Counted from the stretch's first letter, positions 46,139 to 56,356 are shown. The stretch is DNA of 64,000 nt from Dendrolimus kikuchii (GCA_019925095.2 CM034407.1:16498710-16562709); one strand, 5' to 3'. Numbers and translations: made by a program. Notes: a model not told the origin generated them from the sequence alone.

Positions 46139-46395
46139 ACATACATAACTTCACGCCAGTTCCCTTGCGGGGTAGGCACGAACAACAAAGCGCCATTCAG
46201 GCTTATTCTTACACTTCTCACTTGCTTCTTTGACATTCATAACTCTTGTCATGCACGCTCGTTTGTTATTAAGACTCCTGACATTACCTTCTGCTAGTAC
46301 ACGATCAATTTGATCATGGAAGGTGTGTCGTGGCCTTCCACGACTTCTGCATCCATCCACTTTTGCATTGTATATCTGTTTAGTCATTCTTTCAT
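46139..46395 (-). mobile_element. RTE-like LINE fragment copy 7 (family B), 15-bp TSD
   Basis: Minus-strand 3' end of family B, truncated 5' within the TKQIYNAKVDG region, with (TATG)n tail. Perfect target-site duplication CATATAAAAGAACAT at 46124-46138 and 46396-46410. Confidence 0.9.
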
Positions 46396-46511
46396 CATAT
46401 AAAAGAACATATGTTAAAATAACATATAATCATCTAAATTTCAAAATGTCATCATTGAAATAACTTTAACTGGTTTTCAAACAATAAACAATACGCTATT
46501 TGACTCCTTGT

Positions 46512-46808
46512 TAGGGTTGCCACCTCTTTTGAAAGATATAGTATTTTTATATTTTAAGCCGTAAAAATGTGTACTTTTGATAAATTTTGAGGAAAATAGT
46601 ATACACTGAATTTTCATCATTATATCATGTGTATTTATTATTTCTTTTCTGCTTTGGACAGCTAAAGAACTATTCTTTTTAAAATAATCATAAGATTCAG
46701 AACAAAAAGCGTGACAATTGAATTACAGCTATTATAGTACGTTTCTTACTTAATAATTGGCTAAAATATAGTACGATACTATATATTATAGTACGGTTGG
46801 GAACCCTA
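46512..46808. mobile_element. Candidate DNA-transposon remnant (TIR TAGGGTT)
   Basis: Left end TAGGGTTGCCACC and right end GGTTGGGAACCCTA are imperfect inverted repeats. ATAGTAT...ATTTTA(A)GCC follows inside both ends. No clear target duplication. Confidence 0.45.
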
Positions 46809-47284
46809 CTTACTTATGGCGTCATAAGTAGTTGGACTCGTAGAAATGTTATGAGGCTGCGAAATTCTGTAAGTTTATAAAAAGTGTCTTTGTTATTTTA
46901 CAGTCCACTCCCCTATTAATCCTTGATAAATGAGACCAATTTCCAACCATACAACCGATCCGCGCCTCAAAATACAAGCGTAAAATGTAATTACACCACT
47001 TCCCCGTCTCAAAACCATCGTGCGGAAGTAATAATTGTACCATAAAACCATAATGTCTTGCAATTTGGATAAAGGGGGCGTTTAATTAGGGAAAGAAACC
47101 TCAGGATTTGAGTTATAACTCAAAGTTTAATGCACGATTCACACTGTGATGCCATTCACGGTCTAGATCCGGTCAATATTGTTCGTGTAACAATATTAAA
47201 GCCGCAATAAAGATATCAAATCACATTGGGATAATGTAGTTTTTATACAACCACCTCAAAACTACAAGCAGCACGCATGCCATA

Positions 47285-47339
47285 TCACAGTAGCCATCGA
47301 TGTGGGCAAATGACCACCTAGCTGTCGGTTGTTTTGTCG
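47285..47339 (-). repeat. Probable SINE-like family A remnant next to the MITE
   Basis: GTGGGCAAATGACCACCTAG then GTTGTTTTGTCGC resembles the hairpin-to-GTCGCCTC stretch of family A. The hAT-like MITE inserted at its right edge. Confidence 0.45.
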
Positions 47340-47347
47340 CTTCGGCC

Positions 47348-47662
47348 CAATGACATTGAATAAAAAGAAGTAGACAAGGGATTAAGGCTCTGCGAGTGGC
47401 ACGTAAAATCTGAGCTAACTAGCAAACTCGGAACTCGGTCTAGCGTCGGCGTCAACGGAGCAGATGACGTACGACGCCCACAAAATATACTCGTCTCTCT
47501 TTCGCTTACGCTAAACAAGGCACGTTGTCTTACTTATACATGTGTTGTAATGTAGTGTGACAGTACAATGTTACATTATCTATGTGTGCGTCAATGTGCC
47601 ATTTCTAAAGCTAGAATCCTATAGAGGTACCATGTCTACTTCTTTTTATTCAAATGTCATTG
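47348..47662. mobile_element. hAT-like MITE, 315 bp, 8-bp TSD
   Basis: Terminal inverted repeats of about 33 bp: CAATGACATTGAATAAAAAG at left, and its reverse complement CTTTTTATTCAAATGTCATTG at right with one extra base. Perfect 8-bp duplication CTTCGGCC at 47340-47347 and 47663-47670. No transposase. Confidence 0.85.
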
Positions 47663-47812
47663 CTTCGGCCCCCTAAACATTTTCCTTTTATTGTGTATTT
47701 GTCTTATTGAGTATACACAGTTTGCTACAAGTCCATTAATTATTCAAAAGTAATTCTGTAGCATACTTCTGTATAAAACTTTAAAAAAAGATCATAGTTA
47801 TGAATAGAATGT

Positions 47813-48059
47813 TATACTAATATATAAAGCTGGAGAGTATGTTTGTTTGAACGCGCTAATCTCAGGAACTACTAGTCCGATTTGAAAAATTCTTTCAGTG
47901 TTAGATAGCCCATTTATCGAGGAACGCTATAGGCTATATATCATCACGCTAAGACCTATAGGAGCGGAGCACTAATGAAGAATGTTTCAAAATCGGTGTT
48001 GTTTTTAACTTACTTTTATTTAACTATTTCACGCGGACGAAGTCGCGGCCAGAAGCTAG
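47813..48059 (+). mobile_element. Helitron-like element
   Basis: TATACTAATATATAAAGCTG to CGCGGCCAGAAGCTAG. Same family as 39691-39906 and 58516-58830 (ACGCGCTAATCTCAGGAACT). Confidence 0.68.
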
Positions 48060-48087
48060 TAAGAAATATAAAGAAAAACAGTTTTTA

Positions 48088-48250
48088 GCTAGACGTGTTG
48101 CTGGGGAGTTTCTCGCCGCTTCTTCTCCTTAACAGCAATAGCAAGTTGCGAAGTGGTCTACATAGAATAGGAAGTAAAATTAAATTTTAAATTATATGTA
48201 TGTACCTTCAAAAAGTGTTCTCGAGTGGAATTTGTTTTGAATAAAAACTC
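48088..48250 (+). repeat. LINE 3' UTR-like remnant ending in TTTTGAATAAAAA
   Basis: GCTGGGGAGTTTCTCGCCGC then TTCTTCTCC and GTTGCGAAGTGGTCTAC. Ends with a GAATAAAAA tail at about 48238-48248. This block is common at 3' ends of lepidopteran LINEs, by recall. Confidence 0.45.
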
Positions 48251-48597
48251 TCGAAAGTATCGTAACTGGCCACAAATTACATAAACTTCTGCCAACACTC
48301 GACGCAAGTACCTGAGCGGTCTATGCTATACATTTCAAAGTCTTACTGGGATAAAATGTATCAATTTCCACAGCAAAGTGCACAGATGCAATCCATGATC
48401 ATACATCAGCGTACAGTAGCAGGTTTCTTTAAGCTTTTAAACTTTATTTTTCAGGAGGATTTATTTATTGGTTGTCTACGTCGGGTTTACAGTTTCAACC
48501 AATTTATTACTTTGTTTTAACCTAATATATTTTATGGGTGGAAAGATCATCAATCTTCGAGTCGTAGAAAGAGTTCTCTGTGAAAGAATTTTATATC

Positions 48598-48770
48598 AGT
48601 CTGTTAACGTCGAACTGCTAGGCTCGGGCCTTCTAATTTATATATGGTCCGCTGTTATATCTGCCGCGTTTATTTAGGGTAGATTAGTGGGTTTCACCCA
48701 TCAGTGAACTTGATACGCAAATCACTAAACTATGTTTTCCTTTAGTGTGAACACCACTAATATGTAGCAA
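48598..48770 (-). mobile_element. Degenerate lepidopteran SINE-type repeat, partial
   Basis: GCTAGGCTCGGGCCTTC, GATTAGTGGGTTTCACCCAT and AACTATGTTTTCCTTTAGTG align with the two other copies. The tRNA-like end is lost. Confidence 0.5.
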
Positions 48771-48846
48771 AACTAATATAAGTACAATATATTAACAATT
48801 TTTCTATAGACTGTGATAGATATGTAGTTTTTCATTTGTCTTTATA

Positions 48847-49196
48847 TCTATACTTATATATTAATACGTGAAGCAAAAACAGAGCAAAAACTTTGTACCC
48901 TTTTTTACGAAAATTGCGCGGACGGAGGAGTATGAAATTTCTCACACTTATAGTTTATATAGAGAAGGAGTGGAGAATGCTAATATTTTTTTTAAATTAT
49001 GCATAAAAAATACATTAAATCAATAAAAAAAATTACACACACTACCATGTATTTGACACACACATGCATATATAATGTTTTGTTTATTGTCAAAGTCAAA
49101 TTAACAGTGTAGCCTTGGCGAAATCTGTGAATATAGAAGTATATAGTCTTTGACATTAATTATTATGGTCGAATTTCGACGACGGGTGACCACTAG
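48847..49196 (+). mobile_element. Helitron-like element
   Basis: TCTATACTTATATATTAATA to GACGGGTGACCACTAG. Its body (AAAATTGCGCGGACGG; GTGTAGCCTTGGCGAAATC) is inverted at 26914-27241. Confidence 0.68.
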
Positions 49197-49345
49197 TACG
49201 ATATAAATATAATATTATATCAATTAAAGTACGAGCTTAACCAATGTAAATTATTACATTTGAAACAATCCTAAGCCCCGAAGAATATCTTGGATTGACA
49301 GGTTGATTAAAAAAGTAGTAATAAGATAATTATTTTGTATGTATC

Positions 49346-49651
49346 TTATCCGTGCAGGAACGGAGAAAGAATACAATTTCCTGCAGCCGGGCGGCCTGTC
49401 GTAAGAGGCGACAAAACAACCCCCAGCCAGGTGGTAGGGCATTTGCCCGACTGAAAGGCCCTGGTCTAAAGTATGTCACCCTAACAACGTTGAGTTGTGT
49501 TCCGGCATTAGTGACCAGGTTCCAGTCTCCCTTAAAAGAGCAGCAGCGCATTTGTAACAACTTTGGTGTTGCAAATGTCCATAAGCGATGGTAACCGCTT
49601 TCCATTAAGTGGGTCGTCTGCCTGTCTGCTGATCTCCTGCAATAAAAAAAA
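49346..49651 (+). mobile_element. SINE-like family A, full length, 7-bp TSD
   Basis: From TTATCCGTGCAGGAACGG to an A9 tail. Direct repeat ATGTATC at 49339-49345 and 49652-49658. Confidence 0.85.
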
Positions 49652-49758
49652 ATGTATCAAAATACGTTGTTTCATTAATCCTAAAACAAATATATAAAAT
49701 ACTTAAAGGTTGAATTTATGGCCTAAAGTTTGGTATTTTTTTACAATTGTATTTGTGA

Positions 49759-49975
49759 TCTATACTCATAAATAAAATTGAAGTTTCGGGTTACAATATG
49801 AAAATAAAAATGTGAAAAAAATCAGGGCGGATAATTTGAACCTGGAGGTTCCGATAATGCAGTTTTTAGAATTTTTGTCTGTCTGTCTGGATGTTCCAAC
49901 TAATTTCTGAAACGGCGGGACTGATTTTGACGGGACTTTCACTGGCAGATAGCTGATGTTACAAGTGTACTAATA
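49759..49975 (+). mobile_element. Helitron-like 5' end
   Basis: Begins TCTATACTCATAAATAAAAT after A and includes TTGTCTGTCTGTCTGGATG and GGGACTTTCACTGGCAGATA, familiar from lepidopteran repeats. No 3' terminus found before the BEL/Pao element. Confidence 0.5.
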
Positions 49976-50159
49976 GTGTTTAATCTGTACAATAAAACGT
50001 CACTGTCAATATTGTTTGACAGTAATGACAGCTGACTTATCACCGAGTCCGTCGCCCCCTTCTACGAACCGAACACGGAGACGCATTAAACCATTGCTAA
50101 AATTAAGATTCATATTAACGAAAAAGTAATTTACCCCCGCACTTCCGCGTCTCAACGAT

Positions 50160-50163
<4 letters not shown>

Positions 50164-50217
<54 letters not shown>

Positions 50218-50222
50218 TTTTC
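50164..50222. repeat. A51 homopolymer followed by T8
   Basis: A run of 51 A then 8 T lies between the residual 5' LTR (ends 50159) and the gag start. It sits where U5 and the primer-binding site should be. It may be a real tract, or an assembly or gap-filling artefact. Confidence 0.9.
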
Positions 50223-50261
50223 GTTTGCTTTTCCTTTTCTTATTGTGCACTTCTCATCGTC

Positions 50262-51731
50262 ATGCCTACCAAATCGCAATCTGCCATCTTTATGCAAACC
50301 CATAAGTACATAACTTTCCTATTAGAGATAGCTAACCTTATATTAAAAGGAGACAAAAAGTATAGTGTAAACGATTTCATAGGGCGCTTTACAAAATTGG
50401 ACGATATAAAGGGCAAGTTGGATACAGTATATTATGAGATCTTGGACTCTAAAGACCTTGACGACAAAGTGGAAAAATGGTACTTTGACTACTACACCTC
50501 GGCTATAGAAGCATATGAAAAAATTTTGGTGGCAAACATCACCATCAGCTCAAGCATCAAACCAAGCTCGCCCACATTCTCCACGTCTACTGTTCTGCCC
50601 AAAATAGATCTACCCAAATTTTCTTCCAAGCTTGAGGATTGGCCATCTTTCATAACTATTTTCAAAAGCCTTACGGACACTGCCGGTAATTTGTCAGGTG
50701 CAGTTAAATTACACTATTTATTTTCTTGCCTCTCCGGAGAAGCTCTCAGTATGGTATCACACCTCAAGGTTACCGATGAGAACTACGATGTAGCGATGAC
50801 AACACTTGCCAATCGCTACGAAAATCGCCGAGTTCTCATTGATAGGTTTATAGATATGATACTAGAGTTACCCCACATCACCACCCGCTCACAAATCAGA
50901 CAGTTATTTTTAGCCCCTCTTATTTCAACCCAATCGGCGCTTAAAAACCTAAACTTACCACTACATGACTCAGACTACGTCCTAGTGTCAATAGTAGTGC
51001 GGAAGTTAAAGGGCGAGCTTCGCACATTATTTGAACGAACGCATGGGTCTTCAGACACTCTGCCCACCTTAAAGGATGTAATCACATTCTTAGAAGACCA
51101 TGCACGTTGCACAGAAACTGAGACATATAACCCACCCCCCCCTCCCCTCAGCCCGACATACAGACAAACTGAACGTGCTTCTCCCTCAGCACGGTACCAA
51201 CCACGCGCTTCTGCACCCAGACCAGAAATTCGGCACGTTCGTTTTCAGCCCACTACTTCCGTCCGCCCACCTTTAACGCGCCCTGCATATCCTCTACAAA
51301 GTCAAGCGTACCCTGTACAGTACGCTCAAGGATACCCACAGTCTACACAATATTTCGAGCCCATAGCACAAGATTCCGCCCACCCACCAGCACCGACCAA
51401 TAATTATTACTGCCCTTGGTGTCACGTTAGAGGACACAGGTTGCTGAACTGCGGTGAATACCTAAGACAGCCTACGCAAGGGCGCTGGGATTTTATCCAA
51501 GCTCATGAACGGTGCCGTAAGTGTCTAGGACCCCATTACTCTGACGAGTGCAGATCCACAGGACGGTGTAGAGAATGTGATAGCGAGAAACACCATACCA
51601 CCTTACATCGCAGTGGCTTTGAATCACCCACATGTGACAATTCTCACCTCTTGCCCCCATTATGGGTTCTGATGTCTTGGGCCAAATTTTGGATGGTAAC
51701 AAAATTTTTTTGGGCCCCGGCAGGCCAATAG
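50262..51731 (+). CDS. gag: BEL/Pao Gag polyprotein (with truncated protease junction)
   Basis: 489-codon ORF forming the structural Gag of the retrotransposon. The N-terminal half has the DUF1759-type Gag region (about residues 113-205, with LPKFSSKLEDWPSF and the FSCLSGEAL stretch). A proline-rich linker follows (about 285-380), then Cys/His knuckles CPWCHVRGHRLLNC (about 383-396) and CRKCLGPHYSDEC plus CRECDSEKHHTTLH (about 414-446) that would bind RNA. In most BEL/Pao elements the frame continues into an aspartic protease. Here the knuckle region is followed within about 20 codons by out-of-frame residues and a stop, while the pol frame takes over. The last 30 or so codons (after about 51650) are therefore probably not native Gag sequence. 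Confidence 0.85.
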   Translation: MPTKSQSAIFMQTHKYITFLLEIANLILKGDKKYSVNDFIGRFTKLDDIKGKLDTVYYEILDSKDLDDKVEKWYFDYYTSAIEAYEKILVANITISSSIKPSSPTFSTSTVLPKIDLPKFSSKLEDWPSFITIFKSLTDTAGNLSGAVKLHYLFSCLSGEALSMVSHLKVTDENYDVAMTTLANRYENRRVLIDRFIDMILELPHITTRSQIRQLFLAPLISTQSALKNLNLPLHDSDYVLVSIVVRKLKGELRTLFERTHGSSDTLPTLKDVITFLEDHARCTETETYNPPPPPLSPTYRQTERASPSARYQPRASAPRPEIRHVRFQPTTSVRPPLTRPAYPLQSQAYPVQYAQGYPQSTQYFEPIAQDSAHPPAPTNNYYCPWCHVRGHRLLNCGEYLRQPTQGRWDFIQAHERCRKCLGPHYSDECRSTGRCRECDSEKHHTTLHRSGFESPTCDNSHLLPPLWVLMSWAKFWMVTKFFWAPAGQ

Positions 51732-54700
51732 CCTTCGGCACGATCTTCAATTTCGCTCTTTTAGGTCCTATCAATCCAAACTACACAAAGCCTGAGCCTC
51801 AAGTTAATTCAGCACTAGTAAATATTGACTGTTTACAACCCCAACACTCAAATAAAGAAATACACTCCGCTCTGGAGAGATTCTGGGAAGTCGAAGAAGT
51901 GCAATCAAAGGACAACTCAACCTCTGACGAGTGTGAGGAGAACTTTCGTTCTACCACCACACGTGATCCCACAGGGCGATACATAGTATCCCTTCCCTTT
52001 CTTACAAAGGCACCTAAGCTCGGTGCAACCCACGCTATTGCACTACGACGATTCCTTAATTTGGAGCGCAAACTCCAAAGAGATCCTACCCTCCGCTCAA
52101 AATATATCGACTTCATGAAGGAATACATTGACATGGGCCACATGGCTCTTTGTCACCCCAGCACATTCAAAGGAAAAGACCATTTTTACGTCCCGCATCA
52201 TGGCATCTTCAAAGCCAACTCTGAAAAACTTCGCACGGTTTTTGATGGCAGCTGTAAGAGCTCTAATGGTGTCAGTCTTAATGACTGTCTGCACACTGGC
52301 CCACCGCTCCAACGTGATATTACTGACATCATTCTAAATTTTCGTACTCACAAAGTGGTCTTTAGTACAGACATCCAGATGATGTTTAGAAATATACTAG
52401 TTCACCCAGACCACAGACGGTTCCAACTCATTCTATGGCGCTCTTCTCCGGATCAACCTCTGCTCACTTACGCCCTGTCCACTGTCACGTATGGCCTACG
52501 ACCCAGCCCCTTCCTCGCCAATCGATCTATTATACAGCTGGTCACTGATGAAGGTCACCGTTTTCCCCAGGCTGCACAGGTTCTTACGCACTCCATATTC
52601 GTGGATGACATTCTGACTGGGCATGATTCAGTTGACAAGGCAATAGCTCTGCAGACTGAACTCATTGAGTTACTAGCCCTAGGGGGATTTCATTTGCGAA
52701 AGTGGACCTCAAACTCTCGTCAGCTTTTAGAACGCTTCCCGGATGATCAATGTGACATACCCAAGGATTTTGATGTTGTACCCGACTCCAATGCAATCAA
52801 GGTACTTGGTATGCAATGGATACCCCAAACGGACGAATTTACATATCACATTTCGGTACCTACACTGGAAAAATTTACCAAAAGGTCAATACTCAGTACC
52901 ATCGCTCGTTTATACGATCCTAGTGGATGGATCAGCCCAGTTATTTTCCGCGCAAAACTGCTCATTCAGCACCTATGGACTCTAAAGTTAGACTGGGATG
53001 AATCGGCTCCCAATGATGTCACATTTCAATTTCAGCACATTTTTGAAGACTTACCTCTACTCTCTGCTCTTCGACTCCCCAGAACAATTTGCACCAGCAA
53101 AGATTCCACCTACACCCTACACGGTTTTGCCGATGCATCCGAATCCGGATATGCAGCCGCAGTCTATCTTCATGAAACGAATATCACGGGTCAGGTACAC
53201 GTCAGACTACTTGTTTCTAAATCCAAGGTAGCCCCCATTAAAACCCGACAGACTATACCAAAGCTGGAACTTTCAGCTGCACACCTCACTTCGCTGCTCA
53301 TTTCTCGCGTCTCTGTTCAACTTTCTGCCCACATTACCATTCAGCAACACTTTTGTTGGTCAGACAGTACTATCGTACTCGCCTGGCTTAAAACTCCTTC
53401 TCAATCCCTACAGGTCTTTGTGCCTGGTCTAAAACCAAGAAAAATGGTAGCTCACATCGCGGTTCCTGATCTAGACACGGATTTACTCACGAGATTCAGC
53501 TCCTTAGACACACTTGTAGGCGTAACCGCATGTATTAAACGTTTTGCACACAATTGCTTGGTATCTTCTCACTCTCGCATCGTTGGTCCCATTACCGTAG
53601 ACGAACGTAAGAAAGCGCTCTTACACTGGGTACGCTCAGTCCAACAAAATATGTTCGCTGAAGACATCCACCGACTGCAAACTAACAAATTATGTACAGT
53701 GCGAATACAACGCCTCTCGCCCTTTCTCAAGGATGGTCTTCTTAGAGTAGGAGGGCGCTTGTCCAACTCAGCCCTTAGATATGACACACAACATCCCCTC
53801 ATCTTACCCAGTTCAAGCCCCCTTGTGGACCTAATTATAGATCATTTCCACACTATACACTGCCACCCGGGCGCAGATACACTACACGCACTACTCCGTC
53901 AACAATACTGGATTTTATCTGGAAGGCGAGTCATTCGTCACCGTGTCTTTAAATGTGTACGCTGTTTTAGGCATCGAGCTCAGCCGAATCCCCCTTTTAT
54001 GGCCGACCTACCGGCTGATCGAGTCAGCCCACAACCGGTGTTTAGTCAAGTGTCCACGGATTTTGCCGGACCATTCCTAATTAAATCAAGTACTCTACGC
54101 AATGCCAAACTTCTCAAAGGCTACTTTTGTGTTTTCGTTTGTCTCGCCACCAAGGCAGTGCACTTAGAGGCTGTCTCGGAACTTTCTACGGACGCCTTTT
54201 TTGCGGCACTGCAAAGGTTCGTTAGTCGGCGCGGAATCCCTACCCTAATTCGCTCTGATTGCGGTACAAACTATGTCGGCGCAAGAAATCAGCTCATAGA
54301 AGTACAAAACTTCTTAAAGGCCAATGATGATAGAATTACGCACAAGCTAGCCACACAGCAGATCACATGGTTGCTCAATCCGCCCTCAGCTCCTTCTTTT
54401 GGCGGTCTGCACGAGGCAGCCGTGAAATCTACTAAGCAATTACTCTATCGCGTATTAGGTGAGCAGCATCTGACCTTTGAAGAATTTTCTACACTCTTAG
54501 CCCGTATTGAGGCCGTTCTCAACTCTCGACCACTCTGCCCTCTGTCTTCAGACCCTACAGACTTCGAAGTCCTAACCGCTGGTCATTTCCTTATAGGTCG
54601 CCCACTTACCGCATTACCCGAACATTCCCATGAATCCTCTCCTCCATCAACCCTACGACGTTTTCGCTTAGTGCAAGCGTTGGCTCAGCGATTTTGGACC

Positions 54701-54961
54701 TTGTGGTCGAAATCCTACCTGCACACTCTCCAATCCCGATCTAAATGGACTACGGAAACCAGTCGACCCAAGATTGGTGAGCTGGTACTCATAAAGGAGG
54801 ATAATCTTCCCAGACTCCAGTGGAAGATGGGAAGAATAAAGAAGATTCTGCCCGGAAAGGATGACGTCGTCCGAGTCGTAGAACTCAGCACCAAGGATGG
54901 CAGCTTAACGAGACCAGTCACAAAGATTGCTCGTCTTCCCCCCGACGACAACAGCACTTAG
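51662..54961 (+). CDS. pol: BEL/Pao Pol: protease C-terminal remnant, RT, RNase H, integrase
   Basis: 1099-codon ORF that would carry out reverse transcription and integration. It starts in what looks like the C-terminal end of the DUF1758 protease domain (GSDVLGQIL, then LGPGRPIAFGTIF, residues 2-30). The reverse transcriptase follows: first catalytic Asp in FSTDIQMMF (about 236) and FVDD at residues 313-316. RNase H shows FADAS (D491), PKLELSA and SDST. The integrase has the HHCC zinc finger (HFHTIHCHPG ... CVRCFRH, about 728-770) and the catalytic triad in STDFAGP, RSDCGTNY and GGLHEAAVKS. The C-terminus has a DUF5641-like GELVLIKEDNLPRLQW. No stop codon or frameshift interrupts it. The pol frame is -1 to gag, and a TGA at 51635 closes the pol frame upstream, so the protease active site (Asp-Thr/Ser-Gly) is missing. 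The annotated ATG may not be a real start. Confidence 0.88.
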   Translation: MGSDVLGQILDGNKIFLGPGRPIAFGTIFNFALLGPINPNYTKPEPQVNSALVNIDCLQPQHSNKEIHSALERFWEVEEVQSKDNSTSDECEENFRSTTTRDPTGRYIVSLPFLTKAPKLGATHAIALRRFLNLERKLQRDPTLRSKYIDFMKEYIDMGHMALCHPSTFKGKDHFYVPHHGIFKANSEKLRTVFDGSCKSSNGVSLNDCLHTGPPLQRDITDIILNFRTHKVVFSTDIQMMFRNILVHPDHRRFQLILWRSSPDQPLLTYALSTVTYGLRPSPFLANRSIIQLVTDEGHRFPQAAQVLTHSIFVDDILTGHDSVDKAIALQTELIELLALGGFHLRKWTSNSRQLLERFPDDQCDIPKDFDVVPDSNAIKVLGMQWIPQTDEFTYHISVPTLEKFTKRSILSTIARLYDPSGWISPVIFRAKLLIQHLWTLKLDWDESAPNDVTFQFQHIFEDLPLLSALRLPRTICTSKDSTYTLHGFADASESGYAAAVYLHETNITGQVHVRLLVSKSKVAPIKTRQTIPKLELSAAHLTSLLISRVSVQLSAHITIQQHFCWSDSTIVLAWLKTPSQSLQVFVPGLKPRKMVAHIAVPDLDTDLLTRFSSLDTLVGVTACIKRFAHNCLVSSHSRIVGPITVDERKKALLHWVRSVQQNMFAEDIHRLQTNKLCTVRIQRLSPFLKDGLLRVGGRLSNSALRYDTQHPLILPSSSPLVDLIIDHFHTIHCHPGADTLHALLRQQYWILSGRRVIRHRVFKCVRCFRHRAQPNPPFMADLPADRVSPQPVFSQVSTDFAGPFLIKSSTLRNAKLLKGYFCVFVCLATKAVHLEAVSELSTDAFFAALQRFVSRRGIPTLIRSDCGTNYVGARNQLIEVQNFLKANDDRITHKLATQQITWLLNPPSAPSFGGLHEAAVKSTKQLLYRVLGEQHLTFEEFSTLLARIEAVLNSRPLCPLSSDPTDFEVLTAGHFLIGRPLTALPEHSHESSPPSTLRRFRLVQALAQRFWTLWSKSYLHTLQSRSKWTTETSRPKIGELVLIKEDNLPRLQWKMGRIKKILPGKDDVVRVVELSTKDGSLTRPVTKIARLPPDDNST

Positions 54962-55007
54962 TCAGCACTATAAATGGGAGCCGTCACCTTTTCCCCGGGC
55001 CCCAGGA

Positions 55008-55310
55008 TGTTCACGCCACCGCGTAACGAACGATGATTCCCCGAAAAAGTAATTTACCCCGCACTTCCGCGTCTCAACGATCAGTCTGAATCGATCCGTC
55101 GTAAAAACATTCACGCATCGCGCGCGCATTTGAGATATCCACCCAATTGCAATACTAACCGGGTTCCAAGAGCTTGGTGATAAGTGGCAAGATATATAAC
55201 AAGAGAACACGCACTGCTGCTCCTGTATCGCAGACGCTCCGGTTACTCAGCTCATATTATTACGGGTGAGTCCATTTATCTCCATTCCCTCTTACCCTTG
55301 CACCCTTGAA
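55008..55310 (+). repeat. Probable 3' LTR of the BEL/Pao element
   Basis: Starts with TGTTCACGCC 47 bp after the pol stop, after a purine/pyrimidine tract. Its segment 55042-55081 matches 50119-50159 near the 5' end of the element. The right end is not certain because the 5' LTR lacks the matching U5 part. Confidence 0.55.
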
Positions 55311-55319
55311 ATCTGGCAA

Positions 55320-56050
55320 TCGGCCAGATCAAAAGCTTTAAATTAAAATTAAGACAATTATTAATAGATAAAGCATATTACACAATACATGTATTAAATT
55401 CACCAAAACTACACCTTTCTTGCCAACATTCCTCGACCCATGTTCTTCGTCTAACTTTCTGACGCCTATTTTATTAACATGTTCTTCCATTTCTTCTTCT
55501 TCCGCCAAATACACAATTATAATCATATCCCAGTCCACCATAGTTGACGAACTTTCGCGACAAACTGGCACGATTACTGTAGTGTGGTAATCCAGAACGG
55601 TTTACTCGCGCAGGCTCGCGAGGTCACGTATCGAAAACGCCCGAGACCGCGCGGGGATTATTCCTCTCTGTCTGCGCTGACCCTAAACGTAGTACATAGC
55701 TTACTAAATATTCCTTTAAAAGAAAACGAAGTAAACGGAACCCGGCTATGCGAGTGTCAAACGGAAACCCTTTGATGCGATGCCGATGCATATTCATGAC
55801 ACAGCGACAATCAAATGCCTTTCTTTTTTATATTATTTACACACACGGCATTTGTGAAACGCATGAAAGCCTTTTGTGAATATTTTATACCTTACATACA
55901 GGAAGTAAAAAGCCTCAAAGGATGTTGAAGTGTATTTGTTTTAGAAAGTTATTTATATTACAGTGAAGTTGTACGGTTTTGGCAGTTTTTTTTTATCTCA
56001 TAATATTATACTGTGATCATATACTTCGAGCCTTTACAGCCATTTTATTG
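55320..56050. other. Unassigned flank of the BEL/Pao element
   Basis: Minus-strand ORF 55338-55571 has an acidic AEEEEMEEHVNKIG stretch faintly like Harbinger-type proteins, too weak to call. 55600-55680 is GC-rich. Confidence 0.35.
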
Positions 56051-56057
56051 TAAGCGA

Positions 56058-56356
56058 GTTTTATCAGTGCAGGAACGGAGAAAGAATACAATTTCCTGCG
56101 GTCAGGCGGCCTGTCGTAAGAGGCGATTAAACAACCCACAGCCAGGTGGTAGGGCATTTGCCCGACTACCGTCTAAAGCATGTCGCCATAATAACCTTGA
56201 GTTGTGTTTCGGCATTAGTGACCAGGTTCCAGTGACCCTTAAGAGAGCAGCAGCGCATTTGTAGCACCTTTGGTGTTGCAAATGTCCATAGGCGATGGTA
56301 ACCGCTTTCCATTAAGTAGGCCGTCTGCCTGTCTGCTGAACTCCTGCAATAAAAAA
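56058..56356 (+). mobile_element. SINE-like family A, full length, 6-bp TSD
   Basis: From GTTTTATCAGTGCAGGAACG to the A tail. Direct repeat AAGCGA at 56052-56057 and 56357-56362. Confidence 0.82.

Larger units (their letters stand above)
50119..55310 (+). mobile_element. BEL/Pao LTR retrotransposon, damaged 5' end
   Basis: Composite element with gag (50262-51731), pol (51662-54961) and a 3' LTR-like tail. A roughly 40-bp direct repeat, differing by one C, occurs at 50119-50159 and 55042-55081, which marks both LTRs. The 3' LTR probably begins with the TG at about 55008. Its outer end is not defined; about 55310 is a guess. The 5' copy is cut on both sides: upstream identity is lost before the CGAAAAAG, and downstream it runs into A51T8 instead of U5. 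No primer-binding site is visible. Domain order (gag, protease remnant, RT, RNase H, integrase, DUF5641-like tail) is diagnostic of BEL/Pao. Confidence 0.85.

Noticed and set aside
51683..51716. Programmed -1 frameshift site between gag and pol (AAAATTTTTTT)
   Set aside because: No X-XXY-YYZ heptamer in the gag frame, and the pol-frame homology already starts upstream of the T run, so a deletion fits better.
50098..55354. TAAAATTAAGA at 50098-50108 and 55344-55354 as a target duplication of the BEL/Pao element
   Set aside because: Eleven bases in AT-rich DNA, too long for this family's usual 4-6 bp, and not adjacent to defined LTR ends.
55338..55571. Possible Harbinger-type transposase remnant
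   Set aside because: Only an acidic stretch and a loose similarity; no catalytic residues or TIRs found.
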